Source of the DNA: Manganibacter manganicus
GTDB lineage: Bacteria > Pseudomonadota > Alphaproteobacteria > Rhizobiales > Rhizobiaceae
Reading direction: 5' to 3'
DNA: 64,000 bases
Assembly: GCF_002075885.1 (NCBI RefSeq)
Contig: NZ_MDET01000056.1
Coordinates: 124,001 to 188,000, forward strand
A program made the translations under genes and the position numbers. Positions within the stretch are counted from its first letter, which is position 1; the number at the start of each line of letters is the position of its first letter. Positions 26,096 through 34,370 of this stretch are shown one piece after another. The notes beneath the pieces were generated by a model. The model had not been told where the DNA came from. It worked only from the letters and a program-made list of their open reading frames with translations, and did no database searches.

Positions 26096-26923
26096 CTACC
26101 CGACGAAAGCCCGTTCGACGACGACGCTCGCCGGCTGGCTAAGGGAACCCTCGCGAAAACCCATTGTCTCCACCAGTTCCTTGACATCCTTGAGCATATG
26201 CATCGAGCCGCAGATCATGACGCGGTCGGTTTCGGGATCAAGCTTTTCCAGACCGAGATCGGCATAGAATTTTCCCGACCCGATCAATGCGGTGATACGC
26301 CCCATGCGCGGGGAATCTTCTCGCGTCGTGGAATTGTAGAGCGTGACGCGCCCATGCGTCAGTTCACCGATCAAGGGATCGGTTTGAAGCCCCGCAACAA
26401 GTTCCTGGCCATAGACCAATTCGGCCTTGTCGCGACAGGTGTGGGTAAGAACGACCCGCTCGAATTTCTCATAGGTGTCAGGATCACGCAGCAGGCTGGC
26501 AAACGGCGCGATGCCGGTGCCGGTCGATATCATGAACAGGCGCCGCGCCGGCGTGAGCGCGTCGAGTACCAGTGTTCCCGTCGGCTTCTGCCGCATGATG
26601 ACAGTGTCGCCGGGCTGGACCTTCTGCAAGTGTTGGGTAAGCGGGCCATCCGGCACCTTGATCGAAAAGAATTCGAGTTCGTCATCCCAGGCCGGGCTTG
26701 CCACCGAATAGGCACGAAAGATCGGCTTCTCGGCATTGGGCAGGCCGATCATGACAAACTCGCCCGAACGGAAGCGCAGTGACTGCGGCCGGGTAATGCG
26801 AAAGGAAAACAGCCGGTCGGTGTAATGGCGAACCGATATAACCTTCTCGGCGTGGACATTGGCAGGAATGGGGAAGCCGAGCGGCTCGGCGCCGTCCGTT
26901 CTTGGCGTGGCAGCGGTGTTCAT
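26096..26923 (-). CDS. fpr: Ferredoxin-NADP+ reductase
   Basis: A 275-residue flavoprotein passing electrons between NADPH and ferredoxin or flavodoxin. FAD binding is shown by RAYSVASPAWDD (RxYS), NADP binding by MISTGTGIAPFASLL and the Cys-Gly-Ser in VMICGSMHM; the protein ends in VVVERAFVG, typical of proteobacterial Fpr. ATG 26923 is preferred to longer frames. It is divergent from hyuA, and the candidate MarR box at 27035 lies between them, so coregulation with the heterocycle-type catabolic genes is possible. Confidence 0.93.
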   Translation of the reverse strand: MNTAATPRTDGAEPLGFPIPANVHAEKVISVRHYTDRLFSFRITRPQSLRFRSGEFVMIGLPNAEKPIFRAYSVASPAWDDELEFFSIKVPDGPLTQHLQKVQPGDTVIMRQKPTGTLVLDALTPARRLFMISTGTGIAPFASLLRDPDTYEKFERVVLTHTCRDKAELVYGQELVAGLQTDPLIGELTHGRVTLYNSTTREDSPRMGRITALIGSGKFYADLGLEKLDPETDRVMICGSMHMLKDVKELVETMGFREGSLSQPASVVVERAFVG

Positions 26924-27034
26924 GAAACCATCCTTGGGCCGTGACCCACAGCAGCAGAGCGTCGCGTGCCGAACCTGAAGTCCGCACCTGCCCATGCTGG
27001 CAAAACGGTAAGACCTTGTCTGCGAAATTGATTA

Positions 27035-27049
27035 GTATACAAATGATAT
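27035..27049. promoter_or_regulatory. Candidate MarR operator copy 1 (hyuAB/fpr)
   Basis: GTATACAAATGATAT, an imperfect palindrome (TAT, CAAATG, ATA). With flanks it matches the site at 38057 at 17 of 19 positions. It lies 72 bases before hyuA. Confidence 0.6.
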
Positions 27050-27121
27050 TTCCGTCAAGGCGGGCTCTCGAAACGACGTCTCGGGCAGCTCGTTCCATGT
27101 CCGCCCACCCCGTTTGCAGCG

Positions 27122-29203
27122 ATGAACGAAAAACTCCTCGAACCGGCGAACGACCTCTCCGAAGGCAATGCTGTTGCCGGCATCGATGTCGGTGGAACCT
27201 TCACCGATCTCATCCTGATCGACAGCGGAGGCGGCAGGGTCCATATCGCCAAGACGCCGACCACACTCGACAATCAGGCATTCGGCGTGGTTTCCGCCTT
27301 AGGCGAGACGGGCTTTCCGATAGCCAATATCGATTTGATTGTCCATGGCACCACCACCACCACGAACGCGGTGCTGGAACGACGGTTGGCCAAGACCGGC
27401 ATGATAACCACGCGCGGCTTTCGTGACATTATCGAGCTTGGCCGGCGCACCCGCCCACAGGCCTATGGCATGACTGGCAGCTTCGTGCCCGTCATTCCCC
27501 GCAATCTCAGGTTCGAAGTCTCCGAGCGTATGGAAGCGTCCGGTGCTGTGCGCACGCCGCTCGCCGAAACGGAAATGCGCGACGCCGTCGCCCGGCTTCT
27601 GGCTGCGGGATGCGAGTCGCTGGTGATCCATTTCCTGCATGCTTATGCCAACCCGGCGCATGAGCGCCGCGCGGCGGAGATTGCGGCCGAGACGTGGCCG
27701 AACGGCTACATCACAACCGGCCACTCGCTGCTTTCTGAAGCGCGTGAATTCGAACGCGGCGTGACGGCCGCCGTCAACGCATCGGTGCAGCCGATCCTTG
27801 AGCGATATGTCGAGAAGCTGCGCGCGGAACTCGCCGCCAAGGGCTATGCGCGCGAATTCCTCATCATGAACGGCAATGGCGGCATGATCTCGGCCCGCTT
27901 CGTAACGAAGGAAGCGGCCAAGACCGTGATGTCGGGGCCGGCCTCAGGCGTCATCGCCGCCGCCTATACCGGGCGGAGCGCCAGCTATCCGAACCTCGTC
28001 ACCTACGATATGGGCGGCACCTCCACCGATGTGGCTCTAGTGCGCAATGCCGAGCCCGCGGTCTCCAACGAGATCGAGATCGAATATGCCATGCCGATCC
28101 ATGTGCCGATGGTCGCCGTGCATACGGTGGGCGCCGGCGGCGGCTCAATCGCGCGCGTCGATGCGGCAGGGCTGATCCAGGTCGGGCCGGAAAGTGCCGG
28201 GGCAGCCCCCGGTCCGATTTGCTATGGGCGCGGCGGCACGGAGCCAACATTGACCGACGCCAATCTGGTGCTTGGCAGGCTCTCGCCGAAGAAGCTGCTT
28301 TCGGTCGACAATCCGGTGACCATCGAGCATGTCGCCGGCATCTTTGACGACAAGATCGGCATTGCCACCGGGCTTTCCGGCATCGAAGCCGCCGGCGCGG
28401 TATTGAGGCTCGGCAATATGAAGATGGCGGGGGCCATCCGCATGGTTTCGGTGGCGCGCGGACATGACCCGCGTGACTTCGCCTTGTTTGCCTTTGGCGG
28501 CGCCGGGCCGCTGCATGCCTCGGCGCTGGCGCGCGAACTTGGCCTGCCGAAGGTACTGGTGCCGGCGCGGCCCGGCATCACCAATGCGCTCGGCTGTGTG
28601 GTGGCGGACATGCGCCACGACTTCGTCAACACACTCAATCAGCCAGTCGCCGTTCTCGACGAGACGAAGGTGCAAGCCATCCTCGAAGATCATCGCCGCG
28701 AAGGCGAAGCGCTGATCGCCAAGGAGGCGATCAGGCCGCAGGTGATTCGCGTCACCCATTCCGCCGACATGCAGTTCATCGGCCAGACTCATATCATCAA
28801 CGTACCGCTGCCATCACCCGCAATCGATCGCCAAACGCTGCAAGGTCTGTTCGAGAAGGCCTATTTTGCCCGCTTCAAGGTGGAGTTGCCGGAAATCCGG
28901 GCCAATCTGGTCAACCTCAACACGTCCGTAACGGGCGTGCGGCCAGTCGTCGATCTCAGCCGCCTGATCGATCCGGCCGGGCGCAAGGCAACACTTGAGG
29001 AAGCGTTGAACGAGACACGGCCGGTCTGGTTCAACGGCGCGTGGCACGACACGCCGGTCTATGCGCGCGAGAAGCTGCCACTCGACGCGACAATCGAAGG
29101 GCCGGCCATTCTGGAACAGATGGACGCGACCACCGTACTGGAACCCGGCGACCGGGCAAATAGCGATGCCGACGGGAACATCATCATCGAAGTCGGAGCC
29201 TGA
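27122..29203 (+). CDS. Hydantoinase/oxoprolinase family protein, A subunit
   Basis: A 693-residue ATP-dependent amidohydrolase alpha subunit (HyuA/OplaH N-terminal type). The N-terminal ASKHA-like ATPase is seen in AGIDVGGTFTDLILID and IVHGTTTTTNAVLERR; later come YDMGGTSTDVALV, FGGAGPLHA and the C-terminal beta-rich domain. With the B subunit 2 bases downstream it should open a lactam, hydantoin or similar cyclic amide at the cost of ATP, or carboxylate a ketone (acetone-carboxylase-like). Its promoter region carries the same box as the molybdenum hydroxylase operon. Confidence 0.9.
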   Translation: MNEKLLEPANDLSEGNAVAGIDVGGTFTDLILIDSGGGRVHIAKTPTTLDNQAFGVVSALGETGFPIANIDLIVHGTTTTTNAVLERRLAKTGMITTRGFRDIIELGRRTRPQAYGMTGSFVPVIPRNLRFEVSERMEASGAVRTPLAETEMRDAVARLLAAGCESLVIHFLHAYANPAHERRAAEIAAETWPNGYITTGHSLLSEAREFERGVTAAVNASVQPILERYVEKLRAELAAKGYAREFLIMNGNGGMISARFVTKEAAKTVMSGPASGVIAAAYTGRSASYPNLVTYDMGGTSTDVALVRNAEPAVSNEIEIEYAMPIHVPMVAVHTVGAGGGSIARVDAAGLIQVGPESAGAAPGPICYGRGGTEPTLTDANLVLGRLSPKKLLSVDNPVTIEHVAGIFDDKIGIATGLSGIEAAGAVLRLGNMKMAGAIRMVSVARGHDPRDFALFAFGGAGPLHASALARELGLPKVLVPARPGITNALGCVVADMRHDFVNTLNQPVAVLDETKVQAILEDHRREGEALIAKEAIRPQVIRVTHSADMQFIGQTHIINVPLPSPAIDRQTLQGLFEKAYFARFKVELPEIRANLVNLNTSVTGVRPVVDLSRLIDPAGRKATLEEALNETRPVWFNGAWHDTPVYAREKLPLDATIEGPAILEQMDATTVLEPGDRANSDADGNIIIEVGA

Positions 29204-29205
29204 CC

Positions 29206-30882
29206 ATGTCGCTCGACGCCATCACCCTTTCCGTCATCCAGGCCGCACTTCAACAGACTTGCGACGAGATGGACCTGACCTTTTCCCGCGCCGCCTTCTC
29301 GCCGGTGATCGCCGAGGCCAATGACCGCTCCGACGGCATCTATTCGGCAGTGGACGGCTCGCTGATCGCCCAGGGCAATCAGGGCCTGCCCGTCTTCGTC
29401 GGCGTCATGCAGTATTCGACCAAAACCGTCATCGAAATGATTGCCGAGGGTCGCTGCCTGCCTCCACAACCGGGCGACATCTATATCGTCAACGACCCCT
29501 ATCTCGGCGGCACGCATCTGATGGATGTGCGCTTCCTGATGCCGGTTTATCGCGGCGGCAAAATCTTCTGCTGGCTCTCAAACACCGGTCATTGGCCGGA
29601 CACTGGCGGCGCGGTGCCGGGCGGCTTTTCCGCCTCGGCCACCGCCGTCGAGCAGGAGGGATTGCGGCTGCCACCGGTCAAGCTGTTCAAGCAGGGCGTT
29701 CTCGATCTCGAAATCTATTCCATAATTTCGTCCAATATCCGCGTCGCCGACCAGCGCATCGGCGACATCAAGGCACAGGCGGCGGCGCTGATGGTCGGGC
29801 AGGACCGCCTTAATGAAATCCTGGATCGTTACGGTGACGATACGGTTCTCGATGCGGTTGCCGAACTGCGCCATCGCGCCTCCGACCAGATGCGTGCCAA
29901 CATCGCGCTGATCGCAGACGGCATCTATCGCTCGACCGCCTTTGTCGATTCCGACGGCGTGGTGGACGCGCCGCTTGCCATCGCGCTTGCGGTGGAGAAG
30001 AAGGACGATGTTCTGATCTTCGACTTCGCCGGGTCTTCACCACCCTGCGCCGGGCCGATGAACAGCGTTCTGGCCACGACCCTGTCATCGGTCTATCTCG
30101 CCATGCGCCACATTTTCCCCGACGTGCCGATCAGCGCCGGCGCTTTTGAGCCGCTGGTGGTGAAAAGGCCGGAAGGCACCTTTCTGGACGCGAAATATCC
30201 GCGTCCCGTTTCAGGCTGCGCGGCAGAGGTGTCACAGCGCATCGCGGAAGCCGTGTTCGCCGCGCTGGTGCAGGCATTGCCGGAAAAGGTCACCGCCGCC
30301 CCTGCCGGCTCCAGCGGAAATTTCGCGCTCGGAGGCCACGACCCGGCGCGCGGCCGCGATTACGTCATGTACCAGATTTCCGGTGGCGGCTATGGCGGCA
30401 ATTTCACCCAGGATGGGCTATCCAACGGCTGCTCGACCATCGGCATCTCGAAGTCGCCGCCGGTCGAGATCATGGAACAGGCTTTTCCCGTGCTTTATAC
30501 GCATTACGCGCTCCGCGAAGGATCAGGCGGAGCGGGGAAACATCGCGGCGGCTTCGGCCTCGCCTACGAGGTCGAACTGCTGCGCGGCGAGGCCCGCGCC
30601 TCCTTCGTCATGGACCATGGCCGGGTCGGGCCGCAAGGCGTGCTCGGCGGCATGGACGGCGCCGTCAATTCCGTGACGGTGATCCGCGACGGTAAGGCGC
30701 ATGTGCCACAGCATCTTTCCAAGGAACAGGACATTGCGCTGGAAGCCGGCGACCGTGTGCGCGTCGGGACGCCGGGCGGCGGCGGCTATGGCGACCCACG
30801 CGAACGGAACCACAATGCGGTGCGCCGCGATGTCGAACTCGGCTACTATACGGCCGAGCAGGCAAAGGCATTGTTCGGCTGA
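29206..30882 (+). CDS. Hydantoinase/oxoprolinase family protein, B subunit
   Basis: A 558-residue HyuB-family protein, the partner of the A subunit. Family features are the N-terminal DEMDLTFSRAAFSPVIAEANDRSDG, the IVNDPYLGGTHLMDVRF motif with likely metal ligands, NTGHWPDTGG, and a glycine-rich C-terminus (GTPGGGGYGDPRER). The 2-base spacing to hyuA implies a stable heteromer. The substrate is unknown; the context suggests a nitrogen heterocycle lactam. The gene converges with the marR gene. Confidence 0.9.
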   Translation: MSLDAITLSVIQAALQQTCDEMDLTFSRAAFSPVIAEANDRSDGIYSAVDGSLIAQGNQGLPVFVGVMQYSTKTVIEMIAEGRCLPPQPGDIYIVNDPYLGGTHLMDVRFLMPVYRGGKIFCWLSNTGHWPDTGGAVPGGFSASATAVEQEGLRLPPVKLFKQGVLDLEIYSIISSNIRVADQRIGDIKAQAAALMVGQDRLNEILDRYGDDTVLDAVAELRHRASDQMRANIALIADGIYRSTAFVDSDGVVDAPLAIALAVEKKDDVLIFDFAGSSPPCAGPMNSVLATTLSSVYLAMRHIFPDVPISAGAFEPLVVKRPEGTFLDAKYPRPVSGCAAEVSQRIAEAVFAALVQALPEKVTAAPAGSSGNFALGGHDPARGRDYVMYQISGGGYGGNFTQDGLSNGCSTIGISKSPPVEIMEQAFPVLYTHYALREGSGGAGKHRGGFGLAYEVELLRGEARASFVMDHGRVGPQGVLGGMDGAVNSVTVIRDGKAHVPQHLSKEQDIALEAGDRVRVGTPGGGGYGDPRERNHNAVRRDVELGYYTAEQAKALFG

Positions 30883-30900
30883 ACGCCCGCCCGCGAAGCG

Positions 30901-31359
30901 TTACGCGATCTTCGTCAACAGCCGCATCAGGGAGACGGCTTCCTTCGCCGTCAGCGGCGCCAGTGTCTCGCTGGTGATTTCGCGCGCCAGCGGAATCAGG
31001 TTTTCGATCATCGTGCGGCCCTCGGCAGTCAGATCGACCATCAGACGACGCCGGTCGATCTCGTGCCTGCCAAGCCTGACTAGTCCTCGCGCCTTCAGCC
31101 GGTCGATGACGCCCTTGATGGTCGCGGCATCCATCGCAATGCTGGCGCCAAGCTGGCTTTGCGCGGTCTTGCCCCCTTCATGGAGCTTCGCAAGAGCCGC
31201 GAACTGCGGCGGGGTCAGGTCGGCCAGACGAGCGGTAAAGATGGCGATATGGCGCTGATTCGCCTTGCGCAGCACGAAGCCGATCTGATCCTGCAGATGA
31301 TAGGTTTCGGCCGTGTCGTCGGCCTCGACCAGTTTCAGCAGGTTCTCCTCCTTGCTCAC
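30901..31359 (-). CDS. MarR-family transcriptional regulator
   Basis: A 152-residue winged-helix regulator: LTPPQFAALAKLHEGG, then SQLGASIAMDAATIKGVIDRLKARGLV (recognition helix) and the wing HEIDRRRLMVDLT. It starts at GTG 31359, overlapping the preceding stop by four bases (GTGA), so it is translated as the last gene of the six-gene operon. It is the best candidate to bind the repeated GTRTRCAAAYKAWAT boxes at 27035, 38057 and 45014 and to respond to the pathway substrate, including feedback on its own operon. Confidence 0.9.
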   Translation of the reverse strand: MSKEENLLKLVEADDTAETYHLQDQIGFVLRKANQRHIAIFTARLADLTPPQFAALAKLHEGGKTAQSQLGASIAMDAATIKGVIDRLKARGLVRLGRHEIDRRRLMVDLTAEGRTMIENLIPLAREITSETLAPLTAKEAVSLMRLLTKIA

Positions 31360-31940
31360 CGCTGCCCGTCCCAGACCTTGATATCCTTCTCCTCCAGGCC
31401 GCCCATGCGGCTGTGGATGCGCGGGCCGCAACTCATGGCCAGGCAGAACAGGATTTCATCCGCTCGCGGGCCGTCGCTCAGGCCGACCTCGAAAGCGTCG
31501 AAATGGCTGCGGACATAGGCTGCATTGATATGGCCCAGCGGCACATCAAGGCGTGAACCGAAAGCGCCTACCTTCATCGCCGAAGGCACGATTGCTTTGG
31601 CCTGGCCAAGCCGCTCGCGCATGGCGTAACCACCCGGCACATGCCATAACGCCCCGTGCTCGATCTCGCCTGCGCTTCCAACAATGGCGCCTTTGCCATA
31701 GCCGTCAATCGTTTTCACATCGCCCCCCAGTGCAGCGATCAGCCGGTCGGTCAGCAGCAGGCCGAGCGGCTTCAAATCCTCCATTGCCGATTGTAGCTCC
31801 TCAATATATTTGCCGGCAAAGGGATTGCTTACAATCGCCAGCGCGGCTGCCCTGCGTCGCGGCATTTTTGCTGTCGGACCACCTTCATGGAATATCTCTT
31901 CGACCAGCACGGAGATCTTTCGAATAGGAAATTCAGGCAT
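31356..31940 (-). CDS. Amino acid synthesis family protein (DUF1185/AA_synth)
   Basis: A 194-residue protein of the DUF1185 (AA_synth) family, known from structural genomics but without an accepted reaction. Conserved-looking segments are VEEIFHEGGPTAK, NPFAGKYIEEL, KGAIVGSAGEIEHGALWHVPGG and SMGGLEEKDI-type C-terminal residues (here SRMGGLEEKDIKVWDGQR). Its start overlaps the UPF0280 gene by 8 bases and its stop overlaps marR. The position inside a molybdenum hydroxylase/reductase operon suggests a catabolic enzyme, perhaps a hydrolase or lyase for a ring-derived intermediate, rather than amino acid synthesis. Confidence 0.8.
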   Translation of the reverse strand: MPEFPIRKISVLVEEIFHEGGPTAKMPRRRAAALAIVSNPFAGKYIEELQSAMEDLKPLGLLLTDRLIAALGGDVKTIDGYGKGAIVGSAGEIEHGALWHVPGGYAMRERLGQAKAIVPSAMKVGAFGSRLDVPLGHINAAYVRSHFDAFEVGLSDGPRADEILFCLAMSCGPRIHSRMGGLEEKDIKVWDGQR

Positions 31941-32844
31941 GACTGGTTCTTTCCAGAGTGGGTTTTGAAATACGGGAAGGCATGTGGGTTAACGCCGGCG
32001 TTTCATTCAATACGCGTCCACACAAGCGGACATTGCCGCAGAGAAACATCGCAGCCGCTTGGATCAAGCCGCACAGGCGAAAATTTTCCGCCACACGGAG
32101 TCCTCGTTCGAGCGCCGCGGCAACCTCAACCGGCGACAACACACTGACACCTGTAGTTACGAGCCTGCCGCCAAGGTCACTATCGGGTGCAAGGTCACGC
32201 GCCGGCCGACGCGCGACTGCCGGATGACCGGGCAGATCGATCGCATTGGCAATTAGCGTCGCAGCAGCATCGGCAGCCGCGCCGGTATGGGCAAGCACTG
32301 TGACCGCATCGGCGATACCAAGTGAAAAAGATCGACCGCGCCAGCCGCTGGTGGCGACACCACGCACCGGGTCCGCCGCATGAACAGCGATCCGATCAGA
32401 AAGGCCGTGGCCGGTTCCCGCAATGGCGAACCGCATCGCCTGGTCGGAAGCGAGAAAGAAGGCCGTATCACCGCCATTATTGACATAGGCGCGCTCCAGC
32501 TTCCGCTCCGCGACCATCGCGGCCAGAATCTCATCGGCAACCGCCCCGGCAACGGCGGCCATCGGCGTGATGAACGCGTTGCTGGCCAGCGCCGCGACCG
32601 CAACTTCCATGCGCCGGGCCGTGGGACCGGTAAAGGAGCGTCGAACGACTGATGCCGGATATCGCAATTTCGGCAGTTCCGCGACGAGCTCGTCCAGAAC
32701 AGTCCTGAACCGATCCACCGCCTGCTGATAGGCAGCCTGGCGTTCCTGCGGTGCGCCAAAAGCCTGGACGATCAGGTCGATCGGCCCGTGATTGAGGTGG
32801 AGCCGCTTACCATCTTCCAGCCAATGCGCCTGTGGTCCGGTCAT
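31933..32844 (-). CDS. UPF0280 family protein
   Basis: A 303-residue member of the UPF0280 family, distantly related to the ApbE flavin-transferase fold. Visible landmarks are SFTGPTARRMEVAVAALA, FITPMAAVAGAVADEIL, YVNNGGDTAFFL and VATSGWRGRSFSLGIADAVTVLA; the GGD and SGWRGRS motifs sit where ApbE binds FAD and metal. Its role here could be flavin transfer to, or maturation of, the neighbouring redox enzyme, or a separate catalytic step. Its start overlaps the reductase-like gene by four bases (ATGA). Confidence 0.82.
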   Translation of the reverse strand: MTGPQAHWLEDGKRLHLNHGPIDLIVQAFGAPQERQAAYQQAVDRFRTVLDELVAELPKLRYPASVVRRSFTGPTARRMEVAVAALASNAFITPMAAVAGAVADEILAAMVAERKLERAYVNNGGDTAFFLASDQAMRFAIAGTGHGLSDRIAVHAADPVRGVATSGWRGRSFSLGIADAVTVLAHTGAAADAAATLIANAIDLPGHPAVARRPARDLAPDSDLGGRLVTTGVSVLSPVEVAAALERGLRVAENFRLCGLIQAAAMFLCGNVRLCGRVLNETPALTHMPSRISKPTLERTSHA

Positions 32845-34370
32845 GGAGTGCTCCCCGGCCGTCGCAATTGCGCCAGCGGCGGCCAGATATTTTCCGCCGG
32901 CTCCATTCGGCGCGGATTGAGGTATTCACCGCCCCGCGCAAGCACATCCTCGACGCTGCGGATCTCGGATTCGTAGCCGCCGAGCCGCACATAATCGCCA
33001 CGGCGCATGGTGAACTCGATGGGCGCAACGAGAGCCGGTGTGGGAACATAACCGAACGCGCCTTGCGGCACGCGCATGACATCGACCATCAGTGTTATGC
33101 CGCCGCCCGGCCACACATAGGTTGGTGCACCGCCAACCGTGACATAAGTCTTGAGGCCCTGAACCGAGCGGGTGAGATTAACAGGGTTTTCAGTAACGCC
33201 AGCGCGCAAACTGCCGCCAGCGCCGCCAACAAACAACACCGTGCACAAAGCCGGTTCGCAATTCTCCTCGATCAGTTCGACCGATTTGTTCAGCCGCGCC
33301 GGAAATGGCTTTTCGACCGGCTTCAGATTCTCGTCCAACTCGAAATAGGCGAACTGCTCACCTGTCGTGGACACCATCAGCAGCGAGAGGCCAGCACGAG
33401 CGCCTTTGTTCGGGTTCCATTCGCCGAGAATGGAAAGCGGATCGGAAATCGTCGTGCCGCCCCAGCCGAGCCCCGGTTCCGACACCTTGAAATAACGGCC
33501 GGGCGTCGAGCGACGGCCGATGATCTTGATACCGGTATCGTCCCAGCCCAGTACCTTGCCGGCCTGATGCTCTGAAACCACCCCGGTGATGTGGTCGTCC
33601 ACCACCACGACCTCGTCCACCAGCCCGCGCCATTGCGCGGCGAACATGCCGATGGTGGCCGACCCGCAGCCGACGCGCATGCGCTGCTCCGTCTTGCCGC
33701 CGATGACAGGCGGTTGGCCTGCCTGCACCACCACCGTTTCGCCGCCGTCAATGGCAAGCTCCACCGGCTTGCGATTGCACAGGTTGAGCAACGCATCGCA
33801 GGTTGCACGTCCTTCCGCCTTCGAGCCGCCGGTGAGGTGAAGCACACCGCCCAACGACAGCATCTGCGAGCCATATTCGCCAGTCGTGACGTGACCGACC
33901 ACCTCGCCCTCGGCACGCACGATAGCAGTTTCGTCGCCGATATGGCGGTCGGTATCGACCTTTACCTTGACGCCACAATAGGAGAAAATGCCTTCCGTCA
34001 CCACGGTGACGAGATCGACGCCTTCAACCTCCTGGCTGACGATGAAGGGCGCCGGCTTGTAGTCGGGATAGGTGGTTCCGGCACCGATTGCCGAGACGAA
34101 ACGCCGGCCGGTATTGACCAGTTCGCCGCTCCACTCCTCACCCTGCGCGGCAAAAGGCACCAGTGCCGAACCGTTATCGGCTGCATGGTCGAGAATGGTC
34201 AGCGGATCACAACGCACGATACAGCCGTCCTGATTGCCATAGCGGTCGCAAGCGCCTGTACGCCCTTCCGCGATATAGCACATGACCGGGCAGGCATCGC
34301 AGCGGATCTTTTCCGCGACTTTCTTTTCGCCGGGATCATGCGTCTCGAAGCGCTCCGAAAGCTCGCTCAT
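32841..34370 (-). CDS. 6-hydroxynicotinate reductase-like iron-sulfur protein
   Basis: A 509-residue protein with a Cys-rich N-terminus: Cys24, 27, 31, 41, 50 and 54 ([22 protein letters not shown]), enough for an Fe-S cluster. A large domain with many Gly/Thr strands follows ([61 protein letters not shown]). I recognise it as the family usually named 6-hydroxynicotinate reductase, the ferredoxin-dependent enzyme of clostridial nicotinate fermentation that reduces 6-hydroxynicotinate to a tetrahydro lactam. In this organism the substrate is unproven. It is coupled by ATGA to the molybdenum hydroxylase gene. Confidence 0.72.
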   Translation of the reverse strand: MSELSERFETHDPGEKKVAEKIRCDACPVMCYIAEGRTGACDRYGNQDGCIVRCDPLTILDHAADNGSALVPFAAQGEEWSGELVNTGRRFVSAIGAGTTYPDYKPAPFIVSQEVEGVDLVTVVTEGIFSYCGVKVKVDTDRHIGDETAIVRAEGEVVGHVTTGEYGSQMLSLGGVLHLTGGSKAEGRATCDALLNLCNRKPVELAIDGGETVVVQAGQPPVIGGKTEQRMRVGCGSATIGMFAAQWRGLVDEVVVVDDHITGVVSEHQAGKVLGWDDTGIKIIGRRSTPGRYFKVSEPGLGWGGTTISDPLSILGEWNPNKGARAGLSLLMVSTTGEQFAYFELDENLKPVEKPFPARLNKSVELIEENCEPALCTVLFVGGAGGSLRAGVTENPVNLTRSVQGLKTYVTVGGAPTYVWPGGGITLMVDVMRVPQGAFGYVPTPALVAPIEFTMRRGDYVRLGGYESEIRSVEDVLARGGEYLNPRRMEPAENIWPPLAQLRRPGSTP

